Assembly: GCA_050084985.1 (NCBI GenBank)
Contig: JBITNC010000001.1
Coordinates: 29,760,001-29,824,000, forward strand
Direction of reading: 5' to 3'
DNA from: Nageia nagi
Lineage: Eukaryota > Pinophyta
DNA length: 64,000 nucleotides
Under the pieces are notes generated by a model. The model saw only the letters and a list, made by a program, of their open reading frames with translations, searched no databases and was not told the DNA's origin. This document shows positions 23,641 through 36,120 of this stretch, in pieces (position 1 is the stretch's first letter; each line of letters starts with the position of its first letter). The position numbers and the translations under genes were made by a program.

Positions 23641-25206
23641 CTGAACTCTTCTCTTTGCTTTGCCAAATCACTACCATTCTCTTATTAGTCACTTGGGGAT
23701 AATCATATTTGATTCCATGCAAGGTATGAATGTTACCATCAACTTGAAAACTCATGGTTAAAGTTTTGTAATTGGTGTGAATTTCATCTAGTTCAAACAA
23801 TGATTATACTCCCAAAATCATATTAGGATGACCATCAAGAGTATATACATATAAGTTCTCCCTAGTTATATAGTTTTGCAATCTAACTCCAAATTTTTCA
23901 AGCACTTGATCTATAAGTGCAAGTTTCCCATTAGCATTATAAACTCTAAACCCCTCAAAACCCTTAGTCTTGATTCCTCTTTTGTTGATAAATTTCTTAT
24001 CAATGAAATTATGAATAGCACTTGGGTCTATTAGAACCATTAAATCTTGTCCTCCTACTTGTCAAATTACCTTAAAAGTAAAATATTTTAGTTTCTGATT
24101 AAGGGATGAAATCATGCTTCCAATGGAGGCCTCTTCCTTGGGTGTTCCCTCATGATCCAATACATCATCATCAAGATCCAAATCTAAACTATCATCATCA
24201 TGACCAAGAACCTCAATGTATTGTACTTTCCCCTTACCTTGGCAACTATGTCCTAGTTTCCATATTTTCTTGCAATAAAATGATTTACTTTCTTCCCCCA
24301 ATTTCTTTCTATTGGCTATATCCAACTAACTTATTCATGATGGGAAGAATGGCTTGGGATTATTGATCACTTCTCTTTCCACTTTAAATTTCTTAGCAAT
24401 ATGTCCTTCATATATTTGAACATCTTTAAGAGTAGACATAGTGGGTTACAAATTATAAGCAACTCTTATGCATCATCAATAGTATACTTTTTGAAAATTT
24501 CACCATACCTTGTAGAGTTTTCATCAATCCTTCTAAAAAAATAAAATTTAGCTTTTCTTATAAAATATTATGAATCATGATTGCTATTTTCTAAAATTCT
24601 AAAATGTAATCATCAATTGATCCTTACTATTTCAAATATGTGAGCTCCCTACAATAATCATTTTCCTTCTTCCTATAAAAACTTTTTGCTAGCCTTCTAG
24701 AAAACTCATCAAAAGAGGAAATATGGAAATATTCTTGACTAATTACCCCATGTTGCCACCATGAAATAGCATCTCCCTCCAAATCCAATGTTGAAAACTT
24801 AATTGCATCCTCTTCAATCATATTGGGACTAAAAGTGAATTATGTTTGGAATTGTTATAGCCATGCCTTGGCTATTATCTTCTTTCCATCATACATAGGT
24901 ACCTATATTTTGTTTATCTTTTGCTATAAATATTTCCTATCACCCCTTGCACTTCCTTGAAAATAATGCCCAAGAGAACTATTTCCTTTCAAATCTAATA
25001 ACTCCAAGTAACTACTAAAATTCACTTATTTTCTTAAATATAAATCAAGCATAGAATAATCCCTAAAAATATGATTCAACTTAATAGGATTTGGGATCTA
25101 ATTTATTAACTCATTTGAATACCTTTTTGTAAACATAGGCTTACAATGCTTAGGAATAATTAGCGGCTCCTCTAACTTCCCAATGTCCTCATCTAAGTAT
25201 CTCCCC
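23640..25206 (-). pseudogene. Ty3-type gag-protease of element B2, decayed
   Basis: Collinear with B1. Minus-strand pieces: EEDAIKFSTLDLEGDAISWW (about 24755-24820) and SSFDEFSRRLAKSFYRKKEN (about 24665-24725) of Gag; CKKIWKLGHSCQGKGKVQY (about 24215-24270); an Asp-rich linker DDDSLDLDLDDDVLDHEGTP; protease VLIDPSAIHNFIDKKF (about 23990-24040), where D-S/T-G has become D-P-S; then GFRVYNANGKLALIDQVLEK and, in the next frame, TNYKTLTMSFQVDGNIHTLH (about 23715-23785). The protease fold is otherwise complete, but Gag is broken by stops. It ends at the same point as B1 on the 5' side (25206 against about 11760). Confidence 0.8.
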
Positions 25207-25365
25207 AAGAGGGGACTTTTCCCTCATGGTGCCCTATGATAGTGAGATATCATAAATGTGTGCTCATGGTGACTCATGGAGACTCATGGACCCATGATGT
25301 GTGGATCCTTTGTCTCTCAAGCTATGTGATCTAATTAGGCTATGCACCCTTTCACTCTATTTTGG
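25207..25365. other. spacer between B2 and element C with short CATGG repeats
   Basis: Contains three close copies of CTCATGG (about 25262-25290) followed by ACCCATGATG. No coding content. C starts at 25366. Confidence 0.5.
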
Positions 25366-25847
25366 TATTGATATGTGTTTTGGTATACCTGGGATTACCT
25401 CTAAATGAACTAAAAAAAACATATACATTTAATTATATGATAAATATAAGTTAATTAACTTAGATAAGAATACATGAATAAGGAAATTAAACAATGCAAT
25501 AGTAAAATAATAAAATTACAATGATGCCAAGATGTAAAATGTAACTACACACACTAAAGAGAAAGTAAATGAGTGAAAGATAAATACCTATGTGTCCTTA
25601 CCTATTTCAAGTTCAAGGATATGATGGATGAACATGTCAAATAATGGTGACCTTGCTATGTGAACCCTAAGGACAAATGAAGAAGAAACACCATCATGGG
25701 AACTAGTATCAGATAGCTCAACATGGGTGCTAACAATCCTAAAGAATAAGGTTTGCCAACAAGGATCAATGTTAGTAAAGATGATGATAAGTTGAACCAA
25801 GCATTTGATCATGAATGTGGATAATAAATATTCACTTTACTAATAAC

Positions 25848-27761
25848 TATTGATTGGTCTAGTTGAGTTCTCCATTTCTTGCAATAGTAGGGTCCTTGAG
25901 AGAGTAGAATATGGTGGGGATGCACTCGTGTTGGTCTTCTACTTAATCTCTAGATTTTAGGCCAATTCTTATCTATTGTAAAGGTTGAAAGTAACATGAA
26001 AGGGATAAAAGGTTAAGAGTAATAGGAAAGAGATGAACATATAAAACTAAAATAAAAATAAACTAAATAGCTCAAGCATTACAACACAGGTTGCAATCCA
26101 TAGCTAAGATTAAGAATAGCAAACTATCTTACCCTTGAGGTCTCACAATCATAATACAAAGCCATAACTTAAGATAACATCTCATACATAACATTCACAA
26201 AGTGTAATAAACAACTACTTGTTGCAAAGGGAAAAGCATTATCAACTTGTATTATCATATACAAAACCATCTTATAGACTTGGCAAATTTGCTAGAATGT
26301 TTGACACTTTGGACTTACAATAGTCCATTATTAATACATTTTTCTCCCTAATTAGGTGGTTGTTCATAATTAATACTCATAAATACTCTTTCTAATTGAA
26401 AATAGTAAATGGAACTATTTACAGATATACAATTATGATTACAACTATGTCAGATTACATAGTGAACAAGTACAATCAATTTTGAAGTTTGGGAATTTGA
26501 AAGTTTTGATCCATTGTACTTATTGAGCTACAATCCTCCTTATTTATCATTGATTGCATTCTCCTGAGTTTGTAGCTAATTGAATATGCACTATTTTTTG
26601 GTTGATTGGTATGATCAGGCACTGTATTGTTTTAGCAGTAACCTACTTCTCTGCAAAAATAAATGATGAGCATTGTAACTCCTAGTTGCATGGAATAGTG
26701 AGGGAAATGAATAGTGTATCATTAAAGACCTAGGAGGAATTGCTACTGTTATGTGGAAATGAGTCATAGTTGATACATTATAGAGCCTTGAGGGTCAAAC
26801 ACTCATGATCAAGTGGAATCAGGTGTTCCTTTATACCCATTATTCTTCCTTCTATCTACCAGGTTCTATCTTCCTTTGGTGGGTTCTAGTGATGGTCAGG
26901 CTTTATTTAACACTCATTGATTTTAGAGAAAATGTGTGACATCATCATTCAAAATTGACATGTTCTACTTAGTTTTCGTTATGAAATATCTCCCATTGAA
27001 TGTGATACTTCCTACTGAATATTATCTTAGGACCCATTGATTTTGGCAAAAAGTTGTAACATCATCATTCAAAATTGATGAGCTTTGTTTAGGTATCTTC
27101 ATGAAGTATCTCCAATTGAATGAAGTAGTGCTTGCTATTGATTATCTTGGGATCCACTAATTTCATACAAAAATGATGGCATCATTAATCAAAATTAGTA
27201 GGTTCTATTATATCTTCTTGCAATACTTCCAAAAAAAATTTAATATTCAATCAAGACATCCTTGAGAAAATTGGTAGGCTCTACAACATCACCCGCTAGA
27301 GATCTAGACTATACTCAGATGTTTATTTATAATAAATCTTGGACTTTTACTTAGACACTTAATTCCCTTACATATTACAATATTACCTGGACATAGTATA
27401 TTAGTTCTTAGACATGACTTAGACCAGATTTTGATAACATATGACTCTTTTTATATACATAGTTACTAGAGAAACAATTAAATTGACTAAGACTTATTCT
27501 TGGGACCTACTATAGCACTTGCTAGATAGCAGATAGACCTTTGAAGCAAAAAGGTTTAAGACTAAGACATATATAAATAATACCTAGACATTGACAACAC
27601 CTAGAACTCTTTAGACTTGACTTAATTTTGATAAAAAAGGTAAATACAAGTAAAAAAGTTAAAAGGTAGGGGGAATTAGGAAAGATTTATTTAAATGAAT
27701 GAAAGAATAAAGAATACCATAAAATCACCCTATATCTAGAGTGTAATTCTGAAAGAATACA
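25848..27761 (-). repeat. solo LTR of family A (A-), nested in the C LTR
   Basis: Reverse-complement partner of 18793-20522. On minus it starts TGTATTCTTTCAG (27761) and ends CCAATCA (25851). Its outer borders fall exactly where the C LTR is interrupted, with AATAAC left and AATAAT right as a likely target duplication. It carries about three tandem copies of a 119-bp unit (26919-27250). No internal region or partner LTR is present. Frames such as 25588-25812 lie in the surrounding C LTR and are chance. Confidence 0.8.
26919..27250. repeat. about three tandem copies of a 119-bp unit in LTR A-
   Basis: Units begin near 26919, 27038 and 27157. Each contains a form of CATCATCATTCAAAATTGA and ATGAAATATCTCCCATTGAA. 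The same motif order appears once or twice in LTR A+ (19350-19490) in reverse complement, so it belongs to the LTR's upstream part. Confidence 0.75.
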
Positions 27762-28078
27762 ATAATAAGATTTTAATCTCAATAGATGGCATTCAAAAAC
27801 ACCCAAGTGTAGGGTACTGGCTATCGAAATGTAATCTTAACATACTTTCCCTAGGTTATAGATACTTACATCTATATTAGGCATGATTCACCATTTGACC
27901 TCTTATGTGAAGGTAGTAGCAAAACTAATGTTCCTAATCATAAAACATAAGAACACAACTTGAGAAATATGTGATAATAAGATAAAATATGATTAATTAT
28001 GACTAAATATGATTAATACATATATGTAAGTTACACTTAAGTGGGACTATCTTAGAGGAACACTTTTAGGTGTTAATA

Positions 28079-28093
28079 TATGCCCCCTTTATA
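28079..28093 (-). promoter_or_regulatory. polypurine tract of element C
   Basis: On the minus strand TATAAAGGGGGCATA immediately precedes the LTR start (TATTAACACC, degenerate TGTTGACACT). This sets the element's direction. Confidence 0.7.
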
Positions 28094-28399
28094 AGTATAA
28101 TTAAATTGAATCTTGAAATGAAATTATGCTTGCAAAGGAAGTAAAGGTAAAGAAAAGAAAATTTTGATACTTTAGTTTAGCTATCCGGATCATCAAGGAT
28201 TTGATGATGTATAGTGCTCCCTCTTTGCCTTAGTTATGAGATGTATGGCTTGCATGTAGTAGAATCAACTAGGAGCAAAGAATGAACCTAAAAATGAGAG
28301 AAAAATACTTCCAAGAACATATATTGTTGTTAAATCCTAAAAGATATAACAATGAACAGTAAGAGAGAACATCATAATATTTCATCAAATGAGATAATG

Positions 28400-28830
28400 G
28401 AGAAAAGATGAAATTAATATAATATGCATACATCATCTTGAGAAGACTAATTATAGAAATACTCAATGCTTTATTCTTAGATGCATACATAAGAGAATCA
28501 TTATAAAGGTATGTATACATCGTCATGGGGTGCATGCCCTATTCCTAGATGCTACATATGAATCATAAATAATAATATGGCAATAGTTAGTTGAGACCCA
28601 ACCAACAAATGTGACTCAAAGATATCATTGGCTTGAATATTTTCCAACCATGTTATATGATATGACATTCATTATCATGAGGTATGTGATCCTTTCTTAT
28701 ATATTAACATGAGATGCATTCATCATCATAAGGTACACACCTCATTCTTAGATGTGATTAATGGAGATGGTTAGTTGAGATCCAACCAACAAAGGTGACT
28801 CAATGATGATTGGTTTGAATATTTCCTAAT
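28400..28830. repeat. 184-bp tandem repeat with a hairpin, 3' noncoding region of element C
   Basis: GTTAGTTGAGA(C/T)CCAACCAAC occurs at 28586-28606 and 28770-28790, each followed by AATGTGACTCAA-like and TTGAATATTT-like text, giving a 184-bp period. A third, more diverged copy may cover 28400-28570. GTTAGTTG and CAACCAAC form a 7 of 8 stem. The array lies between the PPT and the rest of the internal region. Confidence 0.75.
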
Positions 28831-30040
28831 CATGTGAATGATTAAACTAAAGTAGAGATAAGGTTAGTAATACTCCTTATGACTTATCCACTATGTGCTT
28901 ATGCTATGATTTGGCCTAATTAATGACTTTGTAATAGATGCTTTTGCTATGAAGGTTACATCCTTTTGCATGATATATGATTCTAAAATATATTTTCATA
29001 CCTAATATCACTTGATAAAGTGCTTTATTTTTATGATGAATGGGTTGGACCAAAGAATGAATGTACAAGAGATACATAGTTCTTTGATTGGATGTTTGTT
29101 CATGCTTGTAAAAAATAGATTCTTCCAAATATGTTATTCCTAGATTGATTTTTAGACCACATGTAGGTAGAGGGTTTACGAATTTTGGAATTGGATTGAA
29201 TGAATTAAGATGTTGGAAAATCATATTTTAGTGACATGATAGGTAAGATATGATTGTTAATTAATACTTACCTCATGGAATATGTCCTATGTTGATGCTA
29301 AATAGACTAGATAGTGACTTATTTATCACTTTCATTATTTGAGATTGGAGGTATGATCCTAGAGGATTTGAGTGACCTTGCTTACATGACTTGAATTATT
29401 ATGGGTGCTTAGTATCACAAGGTAAGGATTTAAGTTTACCACTTGTATTAATTTGGTCTTATTTTATGAGTTTTTTTACTAGAGTTTTAATTCAATTTGG
29501 CATTCCATGATGAAGATTACCAAGAAATAGAATCATAAGGCCTATCTCTTACGACACAATAGAGTTTCAATGTGTGTGGTAGTTGTTTTGAACCCTTCTA
29601 TTATTTTATCTTGCAAAATTTGCATGGAAAATGGGATAGTTAGTCAAGATTGTAGGATACCCTAGGCTAGGAATTTGGAGTACTAGGTCTAATTCATTTT
29701 TACTTTTAGATTAGGTTTTAGGATGTGAAACCATATTTTTAGGAAATTATGGGGGCAAAGGCATTTTTCCCCTAAGTGTTTTGGGAATTGGGCTAAAAAA
29801 AGCTAGCATGGGTACTAAAATTAGTGTAGGTGTTGGTGTGATATAATATATTTTAGGATGGGAAAGTATTCAACCACCTATGGAATTGCTTAATGTGTGC
29901 TAAGAATACATGAATAAACTTTCTTTATACTTATGGTATTGAAAATTTCTTCAAAATTGATGCATATCTTATCTTTTTGTGCTGATAGTGTCACAAATTT
30001 CTCATGAAACCTAAACCTATATCTAAGAGTTAAAAGAAAT
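28831..30040. other. internal region of element C, no gene recognised
   Basis: AT-rich. A 102-codon minus frame (28916-29224) starting MIFQHLNSFNPIPKFVNPLP has no motif I know. Weak coding character on plus near 29770-29900 (KKASMGTKISVGVG) could belong to the PMD relic downstream. No RT, RNase H or integrase. Confidence 0.4.
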
Positions 30041-30061
30041 GCTTAGTCATAAAAGATAGGC

Positions 30062-31742
30062 TCATAGAGGAGGATATAGGTTTTCTCTAGCATGTTTGTA
30101 TGGGATGGATTCTCCATTCCCCATATGTTTGAGTAGACAAGGAGCTACTCATGACCCTTATGGAGAGGTGGTATGAGAGGACCAACATGTTTCACCTTTC
30201 TACTAGGGAGATTACCATAGTTCTAGAAGATGTTCACAATATTTTATGGGTACCTATGAAGGGTAGACCCATATTATACAAGGAGGGGATGATAGATGAC
30301 TAGTGTAAATAATTAGATAATTGGCTTATAAGGTTTCAAGAATATCATGAGGGGAAGAAAGGTTCCTTCCTACATCACACTTTTAGGACCAAGATAAAGA
30401 GATTTAGGTGAGTGTGACTTGTGATGACTACATGCATTGATAGCATCATGTATCTTGATAAAAATCATGAGGTGTTCCCACTTGGGTTGATACAAGTGGT
30501 TTATGAGATGACATAGAGTCATCATTATGCATGGATACATTATATTATTACCCAGATCTACCATGACCTACATAACTTTGTGAGGGTGCAGAAGGGTGAT
30601 AAGAGGGTTGGATAATTATTTGTGCTATAGTGTTGGGATTATGAGCACATTAATGTTGTGAGACCTAGGGATCTTCCTATACATGGTGTACATCTCGATC
30701 ATCCATCATGGTATCAATGGGCCAAGCATGGGAAGATTACACGGGTCCACAAGACTATGCAAGCTTATAGAAAGGTTATGGATGGCTTGATGGGAGGTAA
30801 GTAACTTACCTTGCATGTTTTAAGTTTATTATTTTATTGATGTATGAGATTTAGGAAAGAGGAATAACTCATGATGTTGGGATTTGTAGGTGATGTGATT
30901 TATAGACCCTATACGATCATAGCTTATTGGCTAAATGAACTAAGGGGATAACTAGAATTGCAACATACACTATGTTATCTACATACACAAAAGATTTATT
31001 TTGGAACCATATAGGTTTGAGAGGGTTATGAGATAGTTTGATCAAAGGTAAGACAATACACTAGAATGCAAGTTTGTGGTTAGGATTAGGACTCTAGGAG
31101 GTATAGGGAACATGATCCTAACCTTTATGATACTCCTCCCAAACAAGTGGAGGAATAAGAAGAAGAAGAAGAAGAGGAAGAAGATGTGTAAGTGGAGGAG
31201 CCATTGCAGCATGGTGAGCAAGGAGGGTGGGATGTGCCTATTGGAATCCCTATTGTAGAGACTTGATAGTAGCTCAAGAATGATCTTAGTGAGTATATTA
31301 CTTTTTTATACATGCAAGTTAGTTTTATGTAATTATAATAATAATATGAATAACTTGCCTTGTTTTGGATTTTGTAGATCAAACAAAATTAAACCTAAAT
31401 TTAGAGAAGATGGCTAGGCTAAAGATGGAGGAGATACTAGCTAGCATGAGGGAGGAGAATATTGTAAAGGATCAAAAGCTATTGGTACTAAAGGTATTCT
31501 TAGAGGCCTTGGATTAGAGTGTAGAGATATTAATCAAAATGTATGAGTATTCCCATGATCAAAACTTCATAAGGATGATGTATTATGTTTTAGAGAAAAA
31601 TAAGAAAATAGAGGATCTCTTAGGTGAGAAAGGGAACTTGCAGGCACAACTAGTAGCATTGGAGGAGATATCTAGGTTGAAAAGGCTAATTATTATTAGG
31701 AAAACCTTGAATTCCAAGAGATTTAGAAGTGCTAGGAATTGA
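30062..31742 (+). pseudogene. plant mobile domain (PMD, MAIN-like) gene relic with two introns
   Basis: Plus-strand relic of the plant mobile domain, a nuclear domain found in MAIN and MAIL proteins and in transposons. Motifs: ELLMTLMERWYERTNMFHLS then TREITIVLEDVHNILWVPMK (about 30140-30250), CWDYEHINVVRPRDLPIHGV then HLDHPSWYQWAKHGKITRVH (about 30634-30755). A GT-AG intron (30797-30889, GTAAGT..TTTGTAG) joins GLMGG to DVIYRPYTIIAYWLNELRG. Next come an acidic E-rich stretch (about 31150-31190) and a second GT-AG intron (31289-31377, GTGAGT..TTTGTAG). Exon 3 reads EKMARLKMEEILASMREENI and KKIEDLLGEKGNLQAQLVAL, a coiled-coil tail ending near 31742. Several stops and frameshifts break it. It lies antisense inside element C, where pol is expected. 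Confidence 0.8.
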
Positions 31743-32140
31743 GAGATTGGTCCTAAGTGAAAAAGTTGAAAATCCAAATTAAGCCAAGTTTTTCTTGATA
31801 AATGATGACAAATCCACATAGGTCATAGGCTATGTCCTTTAAATGGAAATGGATTACCTAAGGATACTATTAGATTCCTAATATTTGATAGGAATACTAG
31901 TGTATGCACTAAGGTCAGTGCCCATGTGGAGATACAAAATGGTATGAGGATGTGATTTCTAGCGACTAATGAGTTCCCCTATTATGGTGGGGATGACAAA
32001 TTAATGAATTGCATCCTAGCATAAATGCAAGGAACTATGGGGAATTTTACCACAAAACAAAAATAGAGATACCTATACTATTGTATACATGTCAAAAACC
32101 TATTAATAAAAAGAGCAAGAGTAATAATATGCACCTTTCT
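31743..32140. other. spacer between PMD relic and C gag
   Basis: No coding match on either strand; this is where the gag of C is truncated and pol would have begun. Confidence 0.4.
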
Positions 32141-32149
32141 ATTAAGGTG

Positions 32150-34860
32150 GAGGAAGAGTACTCACGAACTTGATGCTTGTGTTTGACAACTTTCCTTTGA
32201 AAAATTTTAGAAATGGGTTGTTGAATATGCCTATAGTTTTATTCTTTTCATGCTGAGGACCTCTTAATGGTTTTGGCTTATCATTTGACTTTGTCTCTAG
32301 GAAAGCAACCTTCTTTTGATTAATTAAGTCTTGAATCTTGTTAAATAATGTGACATAATACTTTGTTGCATACCTTCATTATTTATGATATTTATAAAAC
32401 TAATCTAATTTGCACTCCTTTGGTACCCTTGCTGTAAAGGATGACTAATTTGTAAGCATTGGTGATGGAACTAATAATTTTTGATTGATCAAAGCTCTTG
32501 TAACCTCATTAATATCATCATAGATAGGTGTAAATTTCCATCTATGAAATTTCTGATATTCTATGTAAACTATTTTTTCATCAACTTTGTGAACTTTCAT
32601 TACTATTATTATAGGTTGTTGTACCTTTTCCACTATGGAAATGATTGATGCTTCATGAGAATTTTTATTTTTATTTTTATGGATTGATTTATCCCATTTT
32701 TGCTTTAATTCTAGTTTCCAATGTCCATATCCATATTTTTCCAATAATGCCTCTAGAAATGCATCAAGAGGAAACTTATGGTAATCAAAACATTCTCCCA
32801 CATACTTTGGTTGGATAGCCTCTAAAAGGTCTTGATCTTTATATCATCATCTATGCAAATCTGATTAACCTTTTTGGTCAAAAATATGATAAATTTTTTG
32901 ATTAATTATCATTCTATTTATCTTATCTTTAGAAATGATTGCAAAAGGTAATTTTTAATAGTCTAAAGCTAGTAATGATACCACATGGAAATTTGCTGAA
33001 CCAATCTGAAGCTTCTCCTTTTAGAGATAAAGGGAATAATTTGGAATTCAAGTCCTCATCCAAAGTGATTAAGGATACTTTATTAGAAAAAATATATGTA
33101 TGAATACATGGATCAACAATACCATCAAACCTTGTAAACTTTAGCTCTTTATTAGAAAGTGGCATCATATTTTTTATTTGCATGCATAAAGGGTTGTTGT
33201 ACTCATTTATTTGAGTAGTTAATCATTGAAACTTGGTGATTATCTTGACTTATTATTGTATGTTATCAATTTTATATTGCTTTATCGTAGGTATTATAGG
33301 CTCCAAGGATGAAGGAAGAATGATGATTGGAGTGTGTTACTTTACATATTCTAATGGATATTTGAAATGTTTTCCTTTTTAAAAGGTAGCTAATTGTTGT
33401 ATAGAATTAAAGGCTTCAAAAATTCCTATTTTGTCTTTCCTATCATGGATGATATTATGCAACATGGTTGAGACATACTGCTCTCTTTCAATATGAGATA
33501 TTAAGATTATTTTTTCTCTATCGTACTTAATAATTTTGCACATTTGATGTCATTCTTGTCTTGATTCCATCCAAGCATAGGCTATGCATATTGGAAAAGT
33601 AGTTTATCTACTTCTTTCTCTAGACATTTTCTTTTGTCTTTGCGAGTATCCTAAACTGGTTGCTTATTTTTGACCTGAAATATTCCTATTTTAGTTGTGT
33701 AGTCATTTTGTTCTGTATGAAGTATTGATTTGTAGTATTGTACCTTTTTAGGAATACTTTTATTTGCTAAGACCTATTAATCAATTGAGTGAAGAAATTT
33801 GGTTATGATTCTTTTATCTTCATCTGACTAATTTGGATGAGGTGTATACCTCCATGAGAAGTTTATTGATTTCTTCATATTTTGTAGGATCATCATGTTC
33901 ATATTCATCTTCAATAAAGATATTTGTATCATCATCCATGTCTAGAACCTACTCATCCTATCTATTCTATGTAAATTATGTGATAAGGCCACCATCAGCT
34001 AAAATTGAAAGATCAAACTAAGCTTCTTAATGAAGAAAGTCTTGCAATATGGTTGGTTGAGCAAGCTTATCACTAACACTATTGATGAGATCAATGATCT
34101 CTTGCTAATTTTCCTAAGTTGTGTATATCATGGGAAATAATGATAGAACTAGAGCTATCATATCTATCTAAGGATCAATGCTTGCACTAAGGATAGCATT
34201 TATGCTAACTTGAGTGTCCATGCTATCTTCAAGAAAGATAAATGGATAAATATTTGGCATGGGAGTGGATCTATTCATGAAGAATCCCAAATTCATATTT
34301 CAAGGTATAAGAGTCATGTTGTTAGGCACAATGTTCTCCTTAGACCTTTTATAATACCATAACTTATGTTGTTTTTCCACTTCTTCTTCTTCTTCTAGGG
34401 AATCAACTACATATGCCTTTTCCTTAATTGGTTGTCCACTGAGAATTTTGATGAATCTGTTCTTATTTTCCTTAGAACTCTTGACTTTCATGAATATCTC
34501 ATCATCACTCAATTAGGAAATGATATATTCTTTAGTTGTGATGGGAGGTTGTTGATTCAAAGGGTTTTGATATTTGTATTATCTCAATTAACCCTTTAAT
34601 TTACTATCTTAACTAAACTATCAAATTTATTAGCAAAGCTCTCCTGATCTAAAGAACTATGAGTAGCTTCTTTGGTTATCTTCTACTATACATTGGTAGA
34701 TGGCTACTTGATGTGAATTCTTTCATTTTTCCTTTGAACCACTTTAGGCCTATCAATTCTTCTTTTCTTTTGAGTCTTTCTAGCTACAAGGTTAGTATTA
34801 AGATGTGTATTTTCATTAATAGTAAAAAAAAATACCTTAATAATATAATGTGTAAATAGA
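32150..34860 (-). pseudogene. Ty3-type gag of element C, decayed
   Basis: Minus-strand from about 34860: RLKRKEELIGLKWFKGKMKE, then KSSKENKNRFIKILSGQPIK with an E-rich run (34300-34512), DMDDDTNIFIEDEYEHDDPT (about 33880-33950), HIEREQYVSTMLHNIIHDRK (about 33440-33500), Gag core FTRFDGIVDPCIHTYIF and FPLSLKGEASDWFSKFP (about 32980-33150), FPLDAFLEALLEKYGYGHWK (32702-32780), and a knuckle-proximal FNKIQDLINQKKVAFLETKS (about 32290-32350). These are typical phrases of long plant Ty3 Gags. Stops and frameshifts are frequent. It ends near 32150 without protease or RT, so the element is non-autonomous in its present form. Confidence 0.75.
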
Positions 34861-34963
34861 ACCTTAAATAGGTTTTACATTGTAATAGAATTATGGGTTC
34901 GAGAGTAGTTATATCTAAACCTAATTGAAAATTAGAAAATGCAAAGAAAGATGGATGCTAATA

Positions 34964-35706
34964 TGTTGATATATATTTTGGTACACCTAGTATTACCTCT
35001 AAATGAACTAAAAGCACATATACATTTAATTGTATGATAAACTAAGTTAATCAACTTAGCTTACATGAATAATGGAATTAATAGTGCAACAATAAAATAA
35101 CAAAATTATAGTGATACAAAGATGTAAAATGTAACTACATGAACTAAAGAGAAAGGAATTGAGTGAAAGATAAATACCTATGTTTCCTTACCTTTTTCAA
35201 GGTCAAGGAAATAAAAGATAAACTTGTCCAAGAATGGTGACCTTGTTGTATGAACCCCATTGTCAAATGCAAAAGAAACACTAGTGTGGGTTCTAGACTC
35301 AAAGAGCTAAGCATGGATGTGGACCTCAATGCAAGTGCTAATGATCCTAAAGAATGAGATTCATCAACAAGGATCAATGATAGAGAAGATGACAAGTCAA
35401 ACCAAGCATATGATCATGGAATTGGATAATAAATATTCCCTTGAGTAATAACAAGATTTCAATATCAATAGGCAACATCTAGAAACACCCAAATATTAGG
35501 TACTAGCTATTGAGATGTAATGTTGATATGCTTTCCCTAGGTTAGAGATACTTACATTTATATCAAGAGTGATTCACCACTTGACCCTAAGAAATATGTG
35601 ATAATAAGGTAAAATATGATTAAATATGACTAAAAGTGATTAATACATGTATGCAAGTTGCACCTAAGTGGGACCATATTGAGGGTACCATTTTTAAGTG
35701 TCAACA
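34964..35706 (-). repeat. 5' LTR of element C
   Basis: Uninterrupted 743-bp copy of the LTR split at 25366-28078. Ends TGTTGATATA and TCAACA form a 6-bp terminal inverted repeat. Gag lies on its left and reads away from it on the minus strand, which makes this the 5' LTR. No clear PBS could be matched next to 34964, and flanking five-base words outside the two LTRs (TTTGG, TATTT) do not match. Confidence 0.8.
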
Positions 35707-36120
35707 TATTTTTCTCTTAAATTATCCTCATCTTCAAAAATAGAACATGGAGGAATAGGGTTCCTAACATTCTTTCATGTAGTATTTTCTCTACCAAAAA
35801 AATCATCTATCTTGGTTGTTTACCTTTACACAACCTTTGTGATGCTTTTAATTGTTGTAATGATTGGTGTAGAACTTCTTCTTAGTGTGGGAATTCTTCC
35901 TCTTATAATTGGAGTAGGACTCCTCCTAAGGCTCCTTATTTAAGAAAAAGTATATCTTCCTCTTTTAGTTAAATTTCCCTCACCATGGTGCTCAAATTCT
36001 TGGATATCTTCTACCCATGAGCCAAAAATTTTATATTGGATTGGTTTTTCTAGATTTTTCTCTTGAGATGTCCCTATTCTACCTTTCTTTTTAGAAGTCA
36101 TGTATCTCCTAGTAGTAGCT
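35707..36120 (-). pseudogene. N-terminal fragment of a Ty3-type Gag, unassigned
   Basis: A minus-strand frame opens at about 36101 with MTSKKKGRIGTSQEKNLEKP then IQYKIFGSWVEDIQEFEHHG before a stop near 35940, followed by RSPTPIIRGRIPTLRRSSTP in another frame. It looks like the basic start of a retroelement Gag. It lies outside the C LTR, so it belongs to another element, possibly the one whose LTR fragment sits at 36830-36975. Confidence 0.45.

Larger units (their letters stand above)
25366..28078 (-). repeat. 3' LTR of element C, split by solo LTR A-
   Basis: The two halves, 25366-25847 and 27761-28078, match the uninterrupted LTR at 34964-35706 in the same orientation: the left half up to TTCACT..AATAAC, the right half from AATAATAAGATTT. 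Ends are TATTGATATG and GTGTTAATA, against TGTTGATATA and GTGTCAACA in the other copy. A PPT on the right side and minus-strand gag make this the 3' LTR of a minus-strand element. Confidence 0.8.
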
